Source: Muscardinus avellanarius
Taxonomy: Eukaryota > Chordata > Mammalia > Rodentia > Gliridae
Length of the DNA: 64,000 bases
Direction of reading: 5' to 3'
Assembly: GCA_963383645.1 (NCBI GenBank)
Contig: OY726578.1
Span: forward strand, 25,942,523 to 26,006,522
Of this stretch, positions 34,892 to 47,980 are shown piece by piece. The notes under the pieces are model-generated. The model was given only the letters and a program-made list of their open reading frames with translations, ran no database searches and had not been told where the DNA came from. The translations under genes and the position numbers were made by a program. How positions within the stretch are numbered: the first letter of the stretch is position 1; each line of letters opens with the position of its first letter.

Positions 34892-37800
34892 CTATCTTTG
34901 TGGCAGATATCTCTTCCTAGCAGACCCTGTTGTCACAGGCCCATAGACTATACTCTGGGGAAAGATACATGTTTGCTGGTAAAGCTCATATTTAGCCAGG
35001 TATGGTGGTGCATGCCTGTAATCCTAAGTACCTGGAAGGCTGAGAAAGGAGGATTGCAGGTTTGAGGCCAGCCTTAGCAATTTAGCAAGGATCAGCAACT
35101 TAGACCCAGTTTCAAAACAAAAAAGGGCTGGAGGTATAGCTTGGATGTAGAATGCCCCTGAGTTCAATCCCCACCACAAATAAATAATGAATGAACGAAT
35201 AGGTCTGGGGTATAGCTCAGTGGTAGAGCATCTCTGCGTTCAATTGCCAGTACCCAAAATGGAAACAAAGCAAAACATAAAAACCTTCGTGTTATCTGAA
35301 CTGGGGGTTGTGCAGCTACAGAACCAGACCCTCCCACTTGGGGTCACCCTGGCCCCAGAGCAGTGCTCAAGCTGCCCTACCCCTTAGCACAGACATCCCT
35401 TGGGGGTGACTTTTGTCTCTCTACTTGGGCCTCCCCTTGAAGGCTTGGCTGGGCCTGAGGCTGGCCTTGCTGGACTCCTTGCCAGGAGCCTCTGTAGGGG
35501 CGCAGGCTCTGTCAGGCAGGGAGGTCGTGTGCAGGGCCTACCCGCTACCTTGCCACCTAGTCAGAGCACTGCCACTCAGTGCATCTCTTGTGAGCATTAG
35601 TCACCAGGGCAGTAGCTGCCTGCCTGGCTCCTGCCCCTGGACTGTGGCCTTGCGGGCTGTGGTGGCGTATGGGGAGCCTAGGCCCCTAAGGGTCTGGCAC
35701 CACTGTGATTTCTGGGTCCTGGCCTGGCTCAAAGTCCACGGATGAAGGCTCTGGGATGGGGCGGGTCTAGGGGAGTTTCCAGTCAGGTGGTGGGGGCCCT
35801 GAAGTTGGACTTGAGCAGCAAGGTCCAAGCAGCGGGGGAGGCTGTGCAGAAGGCCTCAGAGGCGCAGATTGCAGTGCTGTCTTCTGGCTTGACTTCTCTT
35901 GATCTTTGTCCTGGGGTGGTGGGCATGAGCCTGGGCAGGGCTTCAGGCCCTGGGGGGTCCTGGATGCTCCTGGCTGTGGGCTGAGCTTGCTCTTGCTGTG
36001 GAAACTGAGTTAAAATGGCTCCGAGCCTGGGGTGGTGGCACTTGCCTGTAATCTCAGAACTTGGGAAGCTGAAACAGGATCACAGGTTCAAGGCCAGCCT
36101 CAGCAATTTAGTGAGACCCTCAGCAAATGATCGAGATCGGGTTTCAAAAAATAAATAAATAAAGGGCTGTGCGTGTGGCTCACAGGTAGAATGCCCCTGA
36201 GCTCAATTCCCAGTACCACAGAAAAAGAAAAAAGAAAATAAGTCTGAGGGGTTAGAATGAAGGGGAGCCCTGGGCCTGGAGGGCGTGGTTGTGTCTGCTC
36301 CACTGGGCGGGTAGTCCTCAGAGGGGCTGGAGTCCTGGGCACCAGGTGGAGGCAGAGCAAGGGCCCTGTGCTGGACCTGGGGACTCTACTGGGGGCTTTG
36401 CGCCCCATTGATTTGGGTCCGACTGTGTGATCACCCTTCCTGGGAAGAAACCTTGGCCATCCTTGTGGCCAAGGCTTTTAAGAAAAAGCTGCAAGCCCTG
36501 GGATGTCTGGGGTGTCCTGGCAGGGAATTGTGCTCACACTTCTCCAGTAGGGAGGGTGTCCACCCACGTGAAGCTGGAGGTTTCTGTGACCTTCAGGGCC
36601 CCAGGGCCTTTCCCCACCCAATGGCCACTCCCAGGATCTGGGGCTGAGCCTGCTGACCCACCCTGACTTGGGCGGGCTGCGTCTTAGAGCCAGCCCTGCA
36701 GGCTCATGGTCACGTCCAGGGCTCACTCAGCTCCCTCCCTTCCGCCTCCTCGTCACTGGTCCTGTGTGCCTAGATCCTGATCTTTGTTTATTTTCCTGTA
36801 GGTCCTACACCTCCGCAGCAGAGAGAGATAGCCCTGGTGAGTAAGAGGCCACTATTTTACTTTATTTTTTGTACTGGAGGTTGAACCCCGGGGCTTTCTG
36901 TGTTCAAGCTGTACCCCCAGCCCCGTTTTATTTTTATTTTTAAACAGTCTCCATAGGTTGATGAGTCTCACTACTTCCTGAGGTTGTCCTTGAACCTCCA
37001 GAGTACAGCACCGGGATTATAAGCATAATCACTATGCCTGGCTAAGATGCTGCTATTAAGCTGGGTTTGGCGGTGCATGCCTGTAATCACAGTTTTGAGG
37101 CCAGCCTTAGCAACTTGGTGAGGGTCTCAGCAGCCTAGTGAGACCCTGATAATAATGATGATGGTGGTAATGATGATAATGATAAAAACAAAGGGCTGGG
37201 AGTGTAGCTGAGGTAAAACATCCTTGGGTTCTACCTCCAGTACCCCCACCCCACACACACACACAAAGGAGACTGCTGTTCATGAACAGATGCCCTCTTC
37301 CCAGTCCCATGCATCCTCTGGTGGCCCAGGAGACATCTGGGTTGGGGCAAGCTTTAGGGTGAGGTTTTTCCTGCATCAGGCCTGGCTCTCATACACCAAG
37401 ATCACCCTGGCTGGGGACATGCCCAGATTGATCCCTGTGGCCTTCCCAGGTGGACTCAGCCCCTTGGCTCTCAGCAGGTGACAGTCTAGGCCTGTACGAT
37501 GGAGGCTTGGCCCTCCCGGCCTGGCTTGCCCTGTGAGGAGGCCTAGACGGGGATGTGTCTTTGTGTGGCAGAGCGGAGCTGAGGGGACTCGGCACAGGCC
37601 CATCTGAGTCTGTCCGAGGGCACCAAGGGCTAGGGCATCTGCCCTGTGTGCTGGGACTGGGGCTGGAGCTGTGGCTCCTTGCAGAGCTGTTGCCTGTGTT
37701 TAGGTCTCACGTCTACCTTTCCAGGCACGAGTGAGAGAGAGAAACAGTACCAGGCCCACCGAGCCCTTGCGGATCGCCAGGAGGGCACTGCCAGCGCCTG

Positions 37801-39798
37801 CACCTACCTCAGCGACAAGGAGGCCAAGTGTGACAGCTACATGGAGACTCTGTTGCGCTGCATCGAGGCCTCAGGTGGGCGCCCTGCTGTCGGCGCTCGC
37901 CTTCCAGGCCCACAGTAGCCCTAACCCTCCCTTGGCCAAGCAGAGGCTGTGGTTGGAGTGGGAGGGCTGGGCTCAGGTCCCTCTGGGGTCCTGCTGCATC
38001 TGCGGGAGCTGCCTCCTGCCCGCCCTGCCCCCTGCGCTCTTCCTGGGTGCGGTGCCCAGTGTGGAGCCTGGAAGGTGGTCTGTGCTGGTCAGGGTCATCC
38101 CCAGCCCTGCCTGAGGTTCTGCAAGGTGGGGGCGGTGGGGGCCGTGGGTTGAGCATGATGTCACTGGTCCCAGCACCTTGACGCTGCCAACACAGGGGAC
38201 CCCGGCACAGGCTCCTGCCCTCCCCAGCTGCCCTGCCTTCTGAATGTTTCGGGTTCAGGAAGCAGCTGCCTAACTGTGTGGGGGATATGGGGGTCTTCGT
38301 GGTCAGAGCATGCGCTGCCATTTTGGTGAGGGGGTTCTCCTGCCCATGCCCACTCTCCTTGGAGGCACCTGAAGCGCAATTAGGTGCCTGACGTGCCCAG
38401 CGTCTTATTTCACTTGGTGCTTTTGTGTCCTGTGACCCACGTGTGGGCACCTTGTTGTGCACAGGGAAGAAACCGAGGCAGGAAGAGGTGGGAGGCCATC
38501 AGGGACACACAGGAGGACGTAGGTCTTGCTGATTGCTTTTTCTTTTCTTTCTTATTTATTTATTTATTTTTTTGTGGGTCTGGGGATGGAACCCAGAGGC
38601 ATTCTATCTCTGAGCTATACCCCCAGCCCTCTTTTTTATTCTTTATTTTGAAACAGGGTCTTACTGAGTTGCAGAGGGCCTCACTAAGCAGCTGAGGCTG
38701 TCTGCAAACTACAATCTTCCTGTCTCAGCTTCCCGAATGCCGGGATTACAAGTGTGTGTGCCATCACGCCTGGCTCTATTTTTTATTCTTTATTTTGAAA
38801 CAGGGTCTCACTGAGTTGCAGAGGGCCTCACTAAGCTGGTTCCTTTCTCACCATCTCCCTACTCCACATGGAGTCCCTTCCTCCACTTCTGTGGCAGGGC
38901 CTCTGGAGCAGCCCTGTGCAAGGGCATTCAGGGGCTGGATAGCGTTGTGGTTAGCGACCTGGCTGCAGAGCCATGGGCCTGTCTTCTCCCTTGTAGTCAT
39001 CCATCTCTCCAGAGACCTCATAGCTCTTCTTTTGGCTTCTGACAGGTGGAGCCAGTGATGATAGCTTCTCGGCCATTAAGCTTACTGCCCTGGGGAGACC
39101 CCAGTTTCTGGTAGGTGCTGGGCCCTCCCATGTGCAGGGCTTCCTGAGCCCTGGGCTGCTGTGGGCATCCCGTGAGAGCACATGTGCCTGGACCTGGTAG
39201 GATGTGAACTGCGATCTGTGGCCTCAGGGCTGGGACGGAGTGCAGGCCTTGCGTTCGGGCCCAGGGCCCTTCAGGTCTGGGAGCTGGGCATGTGCTGTGG
39301 ATGGTGATGTGGGCCTGCGTTCACAGCTGCAGTTCTCAGAGGTACTGACCAAGTGGAGACGGTTCTTCTACCAAATGGCTGCGGAGCAAGGGCAGGCTGG
39401 GCGCGCGGCCTTGGACGTGAAGCTGGAGGTGGCTGCACTGCAGGTGCTTCCCGAGGGTGTTGGCGTGGCGACGATGGGGCCTGGGGAAGAGCCCTGGAGG
39501 GGGAGACGGCAAGGCAGTGGATGGAGGTGGATCCTTGGAGCTGTGCCCACTTCGCAGCTCCTGGAGCCACCTGGGGGAGGAGGAGGGAAGAAAAGTTGGA
39601 TCTGTCTGGGCATAGTGACACATGCCAATAATTCCAGTACTTGGAAGGCTGAGACAAGAGGATTGTAGGTTGGAGGCCAGCCCCAGCAAACTTGGCCAGA
39701 CCCTTGGCAACGTAGTGTGACCCAGCTTAAAAATAAAAAATAGAAGAAGAACCAGGAGTGTAGCTCAGAAATAGAATACCCCTGGGTTCAATCCCCAG

Positions 39799-39850
<52 letters not shown>

Positions 39851-42800
39851 GAGAGAAAGCTGGTCATCTGAAGGATTCTCAGTGGGCTCCACCTCCAGGT
39901 AAAGACAGGAGATGGTGGCAGGGCTGGGGAGCAGGTCTACAGGAGCATAGCCTGGGTTGCCGGTACAGTCACTAGACAGGCAGGAATAGACCCATGGATG
40001 GAGCCCTGCGTTGGTGATGTAATAAAGTCGAGCACACCACAGGCTGTGGAGGAGGCGTCAGTGCTGACTCTACCTTCTTACTTCCCAAGGAGAGCATTGC
40101 AAAGATGGGCATTGCGTCCAGGGCTGAGATCAAGGACTGGTTCACACCAGAGACCCTGGGAGTGTCTGGGTAAGAGCGGTACGCCAGCTTAGAATTAAGG
40201 GACCATCTACCCACCCTGGTGCTGTCCTTCTAGCTGGACTCTAGAAGCTTCTCCAAATCCCAGTCGTCCCTCCCTTGAAAGGGTGGGCTGAAGAAACTGC
40301 TTCCCAAGATACACCAAGCAGGAGATGAGAGGGGCCTGGGAATCCTGGGAGCTGGTTGGCATGGACACAGGGCTTCTTAGAGAATCACTGAGTCCCAGAG
40401 TGAGGGTGTCATACACAGCCCTCCCTGAGACCCACGCTGGCAGGTGAGGATGAAACTGTGACCTGTCCTCAGAGTCAGGGCTGGGCAAGTCAGGGGGGTG
40501 GCCGCCCTCTGCATCTGCCCTGGCTGGCCTCCGCCCTCTGCGCTTCCCGAGCCCAGCCCAGCCTCCGTGTATAATTTACCCTTTTATAGCTAATGTCCAA
40601 TGCAGGAATTTTCACGTTTAGGCTTTAATTTTTAAAGTGAAGAACACTGTTTATAGTTTAATACCTGAACACTGTGGTAGGATTCTGGGTGGTTGGGTGC
40701 AGGGATGTACTTTTGAAGCGTGGGCTGCTCTGGGCCTGGGATCCCAGAAAACCCATGTGGCTGGACTGAGAAGCCACTCGCCATCTTCTCTGGGCTCACG
40801 CGCCTTCTCCCCCAGCACTGTGGACCTGCTAAACTGGAGCAGTCTCATTGACAGCAGAACCCAGCTCTTCAAGCACCTGGTGGTCCCCAGTGCTCAGGTA
40901 ACACCACTCACTGGGCATGGGGCTGAGAAGGGGGCAAGGTCGCCACCTGTCTCCTGGTGCCCACCCCTGGGACACAGTGTGACTGAGACTACTACCTTCT
41001 CTGGCCCCGTGGGCAGGAGGACAGACTGGTGTCCACTGAGTGCTCAGTGGACGGAGACCAGCATGGGGCCTTGAGGCTCCACAAGGAGGGGACCCAGGAA
41101 GTGTCTTCTCCAAGATACCTAACCTGTGTGTCGGGTCACCGCAAACCTCTGGCTGGAAATAGCGGCCGCCATTTCATTCCTTCTTGTGGTTCTGGGTCGG
41201 CAGGGCCCTCTGGGTGGTGCTCACTGGGGCTTGGAGGATGGTAGGCCCAGGCCACCGTGGAGGTGCCCCACTCACACGCCTCGGGGCGGTTGCTGTCGGC
41301 TGGGCTTCCTCCCTCCCAGTGTGGTGGCCAGGCTCCAGGAGCAGAAGCCTCCTGAGACGAGGGCCAGGCAGCTGCGCTGCCTCCTCTGACCTGGCTGAAG
41401 AGGTCTGGCATAACTTCTACCCAGTTCAGTTTGCTAAAAGCAAGTTATTAGCTAGGCGTCGTGGTGTACACCTGTAATCACAATACTTGGGAGGCTGAGA
41501 GAGGAGGGTGGCAGGTTTGTGGCCAGCAGCAGCAACTTAGTAAGACCCTCTCAGAAAGGGCTGGGGCTATAACTCAGAGGTAGAATGCTCCTGCGTTTCA
41601 TCTGTAGATTAAAAAGTAAATAAAAGCTTCGAGGCTGGCCTGTATTTAGGGAGAGAACTGAGACTGCTTGAGGGATTGAGGGCAGAACAGAAGCAGTACC
41701 TTGGAACACGTTCTGTGGATGCTCCTTCGATACTTCCTGCCCCTGAACTTTGAGCCTCTGACCGGAGCCTCAGGGAACAGCATGTTCAGTGTAGCTCTGC
41801 GCCGAGGCCATGGCCATCAGAGACAGCGCACGTGAGGCCAGGGAAGAAGTGGTGTCTGTGCCCAGTGAGGCCAGGCTTGGCAGCGTTCTGGGGGCGCCTG
41901 GGGCCATGCCGGCACGCAGCACGGCCTCTGGGGCGGCCTATCACCTCTACTCGCCAGCCCGCTGCCCACCTGCTGGGCTTCCGGAGCCCATCCTGGTCAC
42001 CTGCTATGAGTCACTCCGCCCCGCAGCTGTCTGTCTGCCCACTGCTATGGTGCTTGCTCTGGTACCCACTGTCTGTTCCTGGCTGGGCCTTCTTCCCACC
42101 GACTGCTTGATCAATGCTTATTTCCTCCCTTTCATGGGAGCAGAAGGGAGTCCTCCCCGCAGCCATGGGCCTTCTGAAGGTTCTGGAGAGGCCATAGAAG
42201 AAAATACCTTGGGTAAAGGCCTGCCTGGGCCTGGAGCTGGCCAGTGTGGGCACTGAGCTCCGTCCTGTTACTGCCAGGGCCCAAGTATAGGAGCGTGAGC
42301 CAGCTGGCCGGAAGATTCCAGAACATTGTGTCTGGCCAGCCCTCTGTAAGGTATTGACCTTTCAGGTTGGGGAGAGATAGGGTGAGGTGTCCTTCTTGGT
42401 CCTGGGAGCAGGCACCTGGGTGCTGGCAGGCCCCGGTGGCCTCCTGAATGGTGGCATAGGATTAAGGGGAGTTCAGCTAGGCATGGTGGTAATCCTAGTA
42501 CCTGGCAGGCTGAGACAGGAAGATCGCAGGTTTGAGGACAGCGTCAGCAAGTAGTGAGACTCTCACCAACCTAACAAGACCCTGTTCCAAAACAAAAATG
42601 AAATTGGGTGTAGCTTGGAGGTAGAATGTCCCTGGTTTCAATCTCCATTACCCTAACCCTAATAAATAAATAAATGCAAGTAAATATAAATATAAAGTTT
42701 ACACTGGTGAGAAGTGTGATCTGGGCCTTGACGTGTAGCCCCTGGTCCTTCCGTGGTTTGCCTGCATGCTATACTTCCAGACAGGACAGCTGGAGCCACT

Positions 42801-45800
42801 ACTGTCCCGGTTCACTGAGGAGGAGGAGCTGCAGATGACGAGGATCCTGCAGAGGATGGACATGCTGGCTGAGGTGCGGAGCAGCCTGTGGGGAGGGGCC
42901 ACAGCTCCAGGCGCCCCAGGCGCCTTTCCTACTTGAGCTACAACCCGTGCTCTGCGTCTGGCCCTCTCAGAAAGCCTTGGAGGCGGGGGTGCGGCTGATG
43001 ATGGATGCCGAGCAGTCGTACTTCCAGCCAGCCATCAGCCGCCTGACGCTGGAGGTGCAGCGCAAGTTCAACGTGGAGAAGCCACTCGTCTTCAACACCT
43101 TCCAGTGCTACCTCAAGGTGGGCTGCCGCTCCCACCGCCTGCCTGCCTGCCAGCCTCACCGCTGTGCCTTTGGTGCAGCACGTGGTATCTGTCTGGCCCT
43201 GCTCTGTGGGTGGGACAGATGGAGCAGGGAGGGGGCCTATACCCAGGGGTTGGCAGCACCCTCTGAAGCAGAGCTAACTCCACCGTATGGGCAAGAGCCC
43301 TCTGCCCAGAGGCCCCGCACAGCCCTGCAGGGGAGGCTGAGGCCAGGGTGACTCCCACAGATAGGAAGCCTGGCCTCCCGGGGTCCTTCTGCCAGTCCCT
43401 CTTCTGGATCTTGGGATCAGACACGTGTATTTTGTGGGTCGAGTCTACCTGATATGCTTTAAGTCCCCAGTGCTGAAGACTTCACAGATGACCATTTCTT
43501 TCTGTTTTTGGCATGGGACCCTCTAAAGAATTTGATGAAATCTCTGAGCTCCTGTCTAGAAAAAGACTTGTCTAGAATTTTGCATGTGCTCAGGGAGCCC
43601 AGAGGTGCTTCAGAGTAGGGCCCACACCCCGAACCCCAACCCTTCAGCCTGAGGCGACACCTGGCACTTGGGTTGTCTCCGGGCCACACAGAGGAGGCTT
43701 GTATGGGGCATACTGTCTCCACTCCTTACCCGTACCTGTCTCCCAGATCCTGTTGTGGCACCTCTCTCAGGTAGCTGCTGCCTAGCTCTGGTGCCCCAGA
43801 CTGACATACCTGCGGTGCTTGGGCCCCAGGAAGCCCTGCTCTGGCTGTCAGGACCCCTGTGACATTTGGCCTTGCCCCTGCAGGGTGCCTATGACAATGT
43901 TACCTTGGATATGGAGCTGGCTCACCGTGAGGGCTGGTGTTTTGGGGCCAAGCTGGTGCGGGGTGCCTACATGGCCCAGGAGCGTGCCCGTGCTGCAGAG
44001 ATGGGCTATGAAGACCCCATCAACCCCACGTACGAGGACACCAGTGCCATGTACCACAGGTGAGCCAGTGCTCCTGCCTGTGTTTCCCAGTGTAGGGATA
44101 GAGGGCTTAGGAAGACACAACATTATGCTAACCCCATTCAAGGTCAGAAGCCTCAGCCAGGTGTAATCTTCCCACGCCTGTAATCTACAGCACTGGGAAG
44201 GTTGAGACAGAAGGATTGCAGGTTGGAGGCCAGCCCCAGCAACTTAGTGAGACCCTTAGTAACTTAGTGAGATCCTGTTTTCAAAATAAGAGAAAAAGGG
44301 CTGAGGGTGGTAGAATCAGAGGTAGACTGTCCCTGGGTTTAATCCCTAGTATCAAAAAATAAAAGTCTGGAGGCACCGGGCATGGTGGTGCATGCTTGTA
44401 ATATCAGTACTTGGGAGGCTGAGACAAGAGGATTATGGCTAGCTTCAGCTACTTAGTGAGGCCCTCTGCAATTTAGTGAAACCCTGTTTCAAAATAAAGA
44501 GTTAAAAATAGGACTGGGGGTGTAGCTTGGAAGCAGAATGCCCCTGGGTTCAATCATTGGTATTGGAAAAAAAAAAGTCCAGAGGCCTCCAGCAGAAGAG
44601 AGGTATGTGTATCCTTTAGGTCATAGTGGTATTTCTTCTGCTTTGTGTCATTTTTCAAAAACATTTAGGAGCTGGGCGTGGTGGCGCACGCTTGTCATCC
44701 CAGCATTCGGGAGGCCGAGACGGGAGGATCGCAGTTCGCTGACAGCCTCAGTTACTTAGTGAGGCCCTCTGTAACTCCATGAGACCCTGTCTCAAAATAA
44801 AGAATAAGAAATAGGGCAGAGGGTACAGCTCAGAGGTCGAATGCCCCTGAGTTCCATCCCTAGATCTGTAAAACAACAACAACAACAAAAAGAACCCCCC
44901 AAAAAACATTTAGGGTTTTTCTTTTCTTTTTTGTGGTACTGGGGATGGAACCCAGGGGCTTTCTACCTCCGGGCAATATTCCCAGACCTATTTTTTAATA
45001 TTTTATTTGGAAACAGGGTCTCACTAAGTTGCTGAGAGCCTCACTAAGTAGCTGAGGCTGGCTAAAGTGCCTACTTTTGTTGTTTACCTTGGGGCTCTTT
45101 TCCAGCGGCTGCTTTTTTCCTCACAGTTGGTGATTGTTGCACATTCTAGGGGAGCCTGTGTCTTTTCGCTGGCCCCATGTACCCTCCCAGCAGCAGCCCG
45201 TCCCAGGAGCCTGCTGTGCACATCTGTGTTGGGCTGTCTGCCCATCAGTGTTTACACTGTACACTGTCCTTTGCCCCAGCCTTTTAAATTTGATGTTACA
45301 TCTGGAGCCTCCTACGTCAGCAGAGAGTGGTGCTGTTGTAGCCAGTGTGGGGTGTCCAAGGTTACGGGTCCAGGCTCTGGTCTTTTTTGCCTATTATAGC
45401 AGGGGTTTACCAAACATCTTGTTCCCCGATGTTGTACGCACGTACTGTCAGTGGGTCTTGTGTCTGAGGATACAGCTCTTGCACATTCCTAGAAATGGAA
45501 TTGCTGGCTGGGTACAGTGACACAAACCACTGTAGGGAGACTCAGATATGAGCATTACAGGTTCCAGGTCAGTCTCAGAAACCTAGACCCTATTTCAAAA
45601 TTGAAAAAAGGCTGGGAGCCCAGTGTGGTGGCGCACACTTGTAATCGCAGCACTTGGGAGGTTGAGACAGGAGGGTCGTGGTTTGCAGCCAGCCTCAGCT
45701 ACCTAGTGAGGCCCTCTGCAACTCAGTGAGACCCTGTTTTTTTTAAAAAAGAATAAAAAATAGGACTGGGAGTGTAGCTCAGGTGTGGAGAGCCTGGGTT

Positions 45801-47948
45801 TAATCCCCAGTACCAAAAACAAGACAAAAAACAAGAAAGAAAAAGAAAGAAGGAAAGAAAGAAAGAAAGGCCAGGCGTGGTGGCGCACGCTTGTAATCCC
45901 CGCGCTTGGGAGGCGGAGACAGGAGGATCGCGCAGGTTCGAAGCCAGCTGTGCTGGCGTAAGAGACCCTGTTTAAAAATATAAAATAGGTCTGGGAGTGT
46001 AGCCCAGAGGTAGAAGGGCTTCCAGGAACCCCAGCACCACCAAAAAAATAAAATAAAATAAAAATAAATAAATAACTAAAATAAAATAAATAAAAAAGAA
46101 AGAAAAGAAAGAAAAAAATAGAAGGAAGGAAGGGAGAGAAGAAAAAACCAGGGACTTGCTGGGTCAGAGAACGTGCCCTTCACCAAGCTTCATAGTCATC
46201 CTGCTGCCTGGTGATCGCACTGTTGACCATCTCCCTGGTGCAAGCGCATCCTCGCCATCCCTGGCCTCCAGACACCTTTTATTTCCTCAGAGGGCCAGGA
46301 GTGCACTGTAGGATCCCTTCCAGGAGCAAAGCTGCAGGCTCAGGCACGCCCCCACCTGGCCCTGGCAGTGAGCGCATGTTGGGGGGTCCTGCTCCTGCTG
46401 GTTCTCTGGACAGTCTGGTCCCAGCTGTTGCTCACTTTCTTTTGGTCCTTGAGGGCAGGGCAGGTGTGTTCTCATTCTCTGTGGTACGTGGGCACCCTTG
46501 GGAGTAGCCAGCTCACTGCATGACTCCAGGCCTGCAGAGACCCCCTTCCCCTTGGGTCATCAGTGAGGTACCAGCGATGGCGGGCCTGAGCAGCTTCTGT
46601 GGCATTCTTCCCAGGTGCCTGAACTATGTCCTGGAGGAGCTGAAGCATAACCCCAAAACTGAAGTGATGGTCGCCTCCCACAATGAAGAAACGGTGCGCT
46701 TCACGCTGCGCAGGTAGGTGCCGCCTGCCCTGCGCTGTTGGCTGGGGAGAGTGGTGAGTGGCCTGGGGGCTGCACAGTGACCCACCAGAGGCTACAGGAG
46801 GGCCGCTTTGGGGGACAGTGTCCATTGAACAGGCTACTGTGGAGTCTTGAGTGCCCAACAGACAGCCCAGGTCTGGCTGCCGTTCACACTGCCCTTCAGG
46901 AGCAAGAAGGGTACTTGTAGTTTCATGTGTGCACATGGTGGTGTGTACCTGTAATCCCAGTATTTGGGAAGCTGAGACAGAATAATTGCAGTTCAAGGCC
47001 AGCCTTAGGAGCTTAGTGAGGACCTCAGCAACTTAGCAAGACCCTGTTTAAAAATAAAAAATAAAAAGGGCTGGTGGTATAGCTTAGAGGTAGAAAGCTC
47101 TGGATTCAACCTGTTTAAAAGAAATCAGCAGGCGTGAGGCAAGGCCGCTACCTGAGGCCTCTGAGGCAGGGATCAGCACCAGCCGAGGTGTTAGGCTGGT
47201 GCCGGGGCCAGCAAGGTCGGGATTGGAGCCAGCCATTAGGCAAGACCGGTGCTGGGACCTCCGAGGCTGGGATCGGACTCTGCTGAGGGGTAAGGCTGGT
47301 GCCAGGGCCAGCAAGGCTGGGATCGGAAACTGCCTTGAGGCAAGGATGGAGCTGGGACTTACGAGACCAGGATAGGAGCCTGCCGAACGGTTAGGCTGGT
47401 GCTAGGGTCAGCAAGGCCGGGATCAGAGCCTGTCGTGAGGCTTGGCCGGTGCTGGGGCCTCTGAGGCTGGGAGAGGAACCAGCCGAGGGGTTAGTTCGGT
47501 GTGGGGGCCAGTGAGGCCAGGATCGGGGCCTCCCATGAGGCAAGGCCAGTGCTGGAGCCAGCGAGGTCAGGATAAGAGTTCTCCGGGTGGCCAGGCCACT
47601 ACTGGGGCCATCAAGAGTGGGATCAGAACTTGCAATGCGGCATGCACAGAGAGAGCACAGAAAATAAAATCCAGATGCTTCCCCTAATTAGCAAGAACTA
47701 GGAGGAAAGGAGTAACAGTAGGAGGTCGAGTAGTAGAAAGGGCCCCATTGAGAAGCAATTAAGGTGACCAATCAGAGGGGAGGAGATGGGGGAGGATGGA
47801 ATCTATTTAAAACTCATGAGGTGCGTAAACAGTTATATCAAAGACAATCACCAATTAAGCATGGGATGGGGATTGGATGAGGGCTTATTGGATGGTATGT
47901 GCTTATATATCCTCTCAAGTCTTGTATTCCAAAGTGATGTATGATTAC

Positions 47949-47980
<32 letters not shown>

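Noticed and set aside
35208..35262. Possible tRNA-Ala gene
   Set aside because: A and B boxes are present, but the anticodon arm is deleted and it sits as an ID-type SINE tail; no cloverleaf can form.
37417..37426. p53 half-site GGACATGCCC in PRODH intron 3
   Set aside because: PRODH is a known p53 target, but only a single half-site is seen here without a paired half-site close by, so it is not claimed as a response element.
41810..42256. 148-residue open frame in PRODH intron 8
   Set aside because: No homology recognised, no splice context and ordinary composition; treated as chance.
42650..42665. Telomere-like CCCTAACCCTAA
   Set aside because: Only two units at a SINE tail; too short to mean an interstitial telomere.
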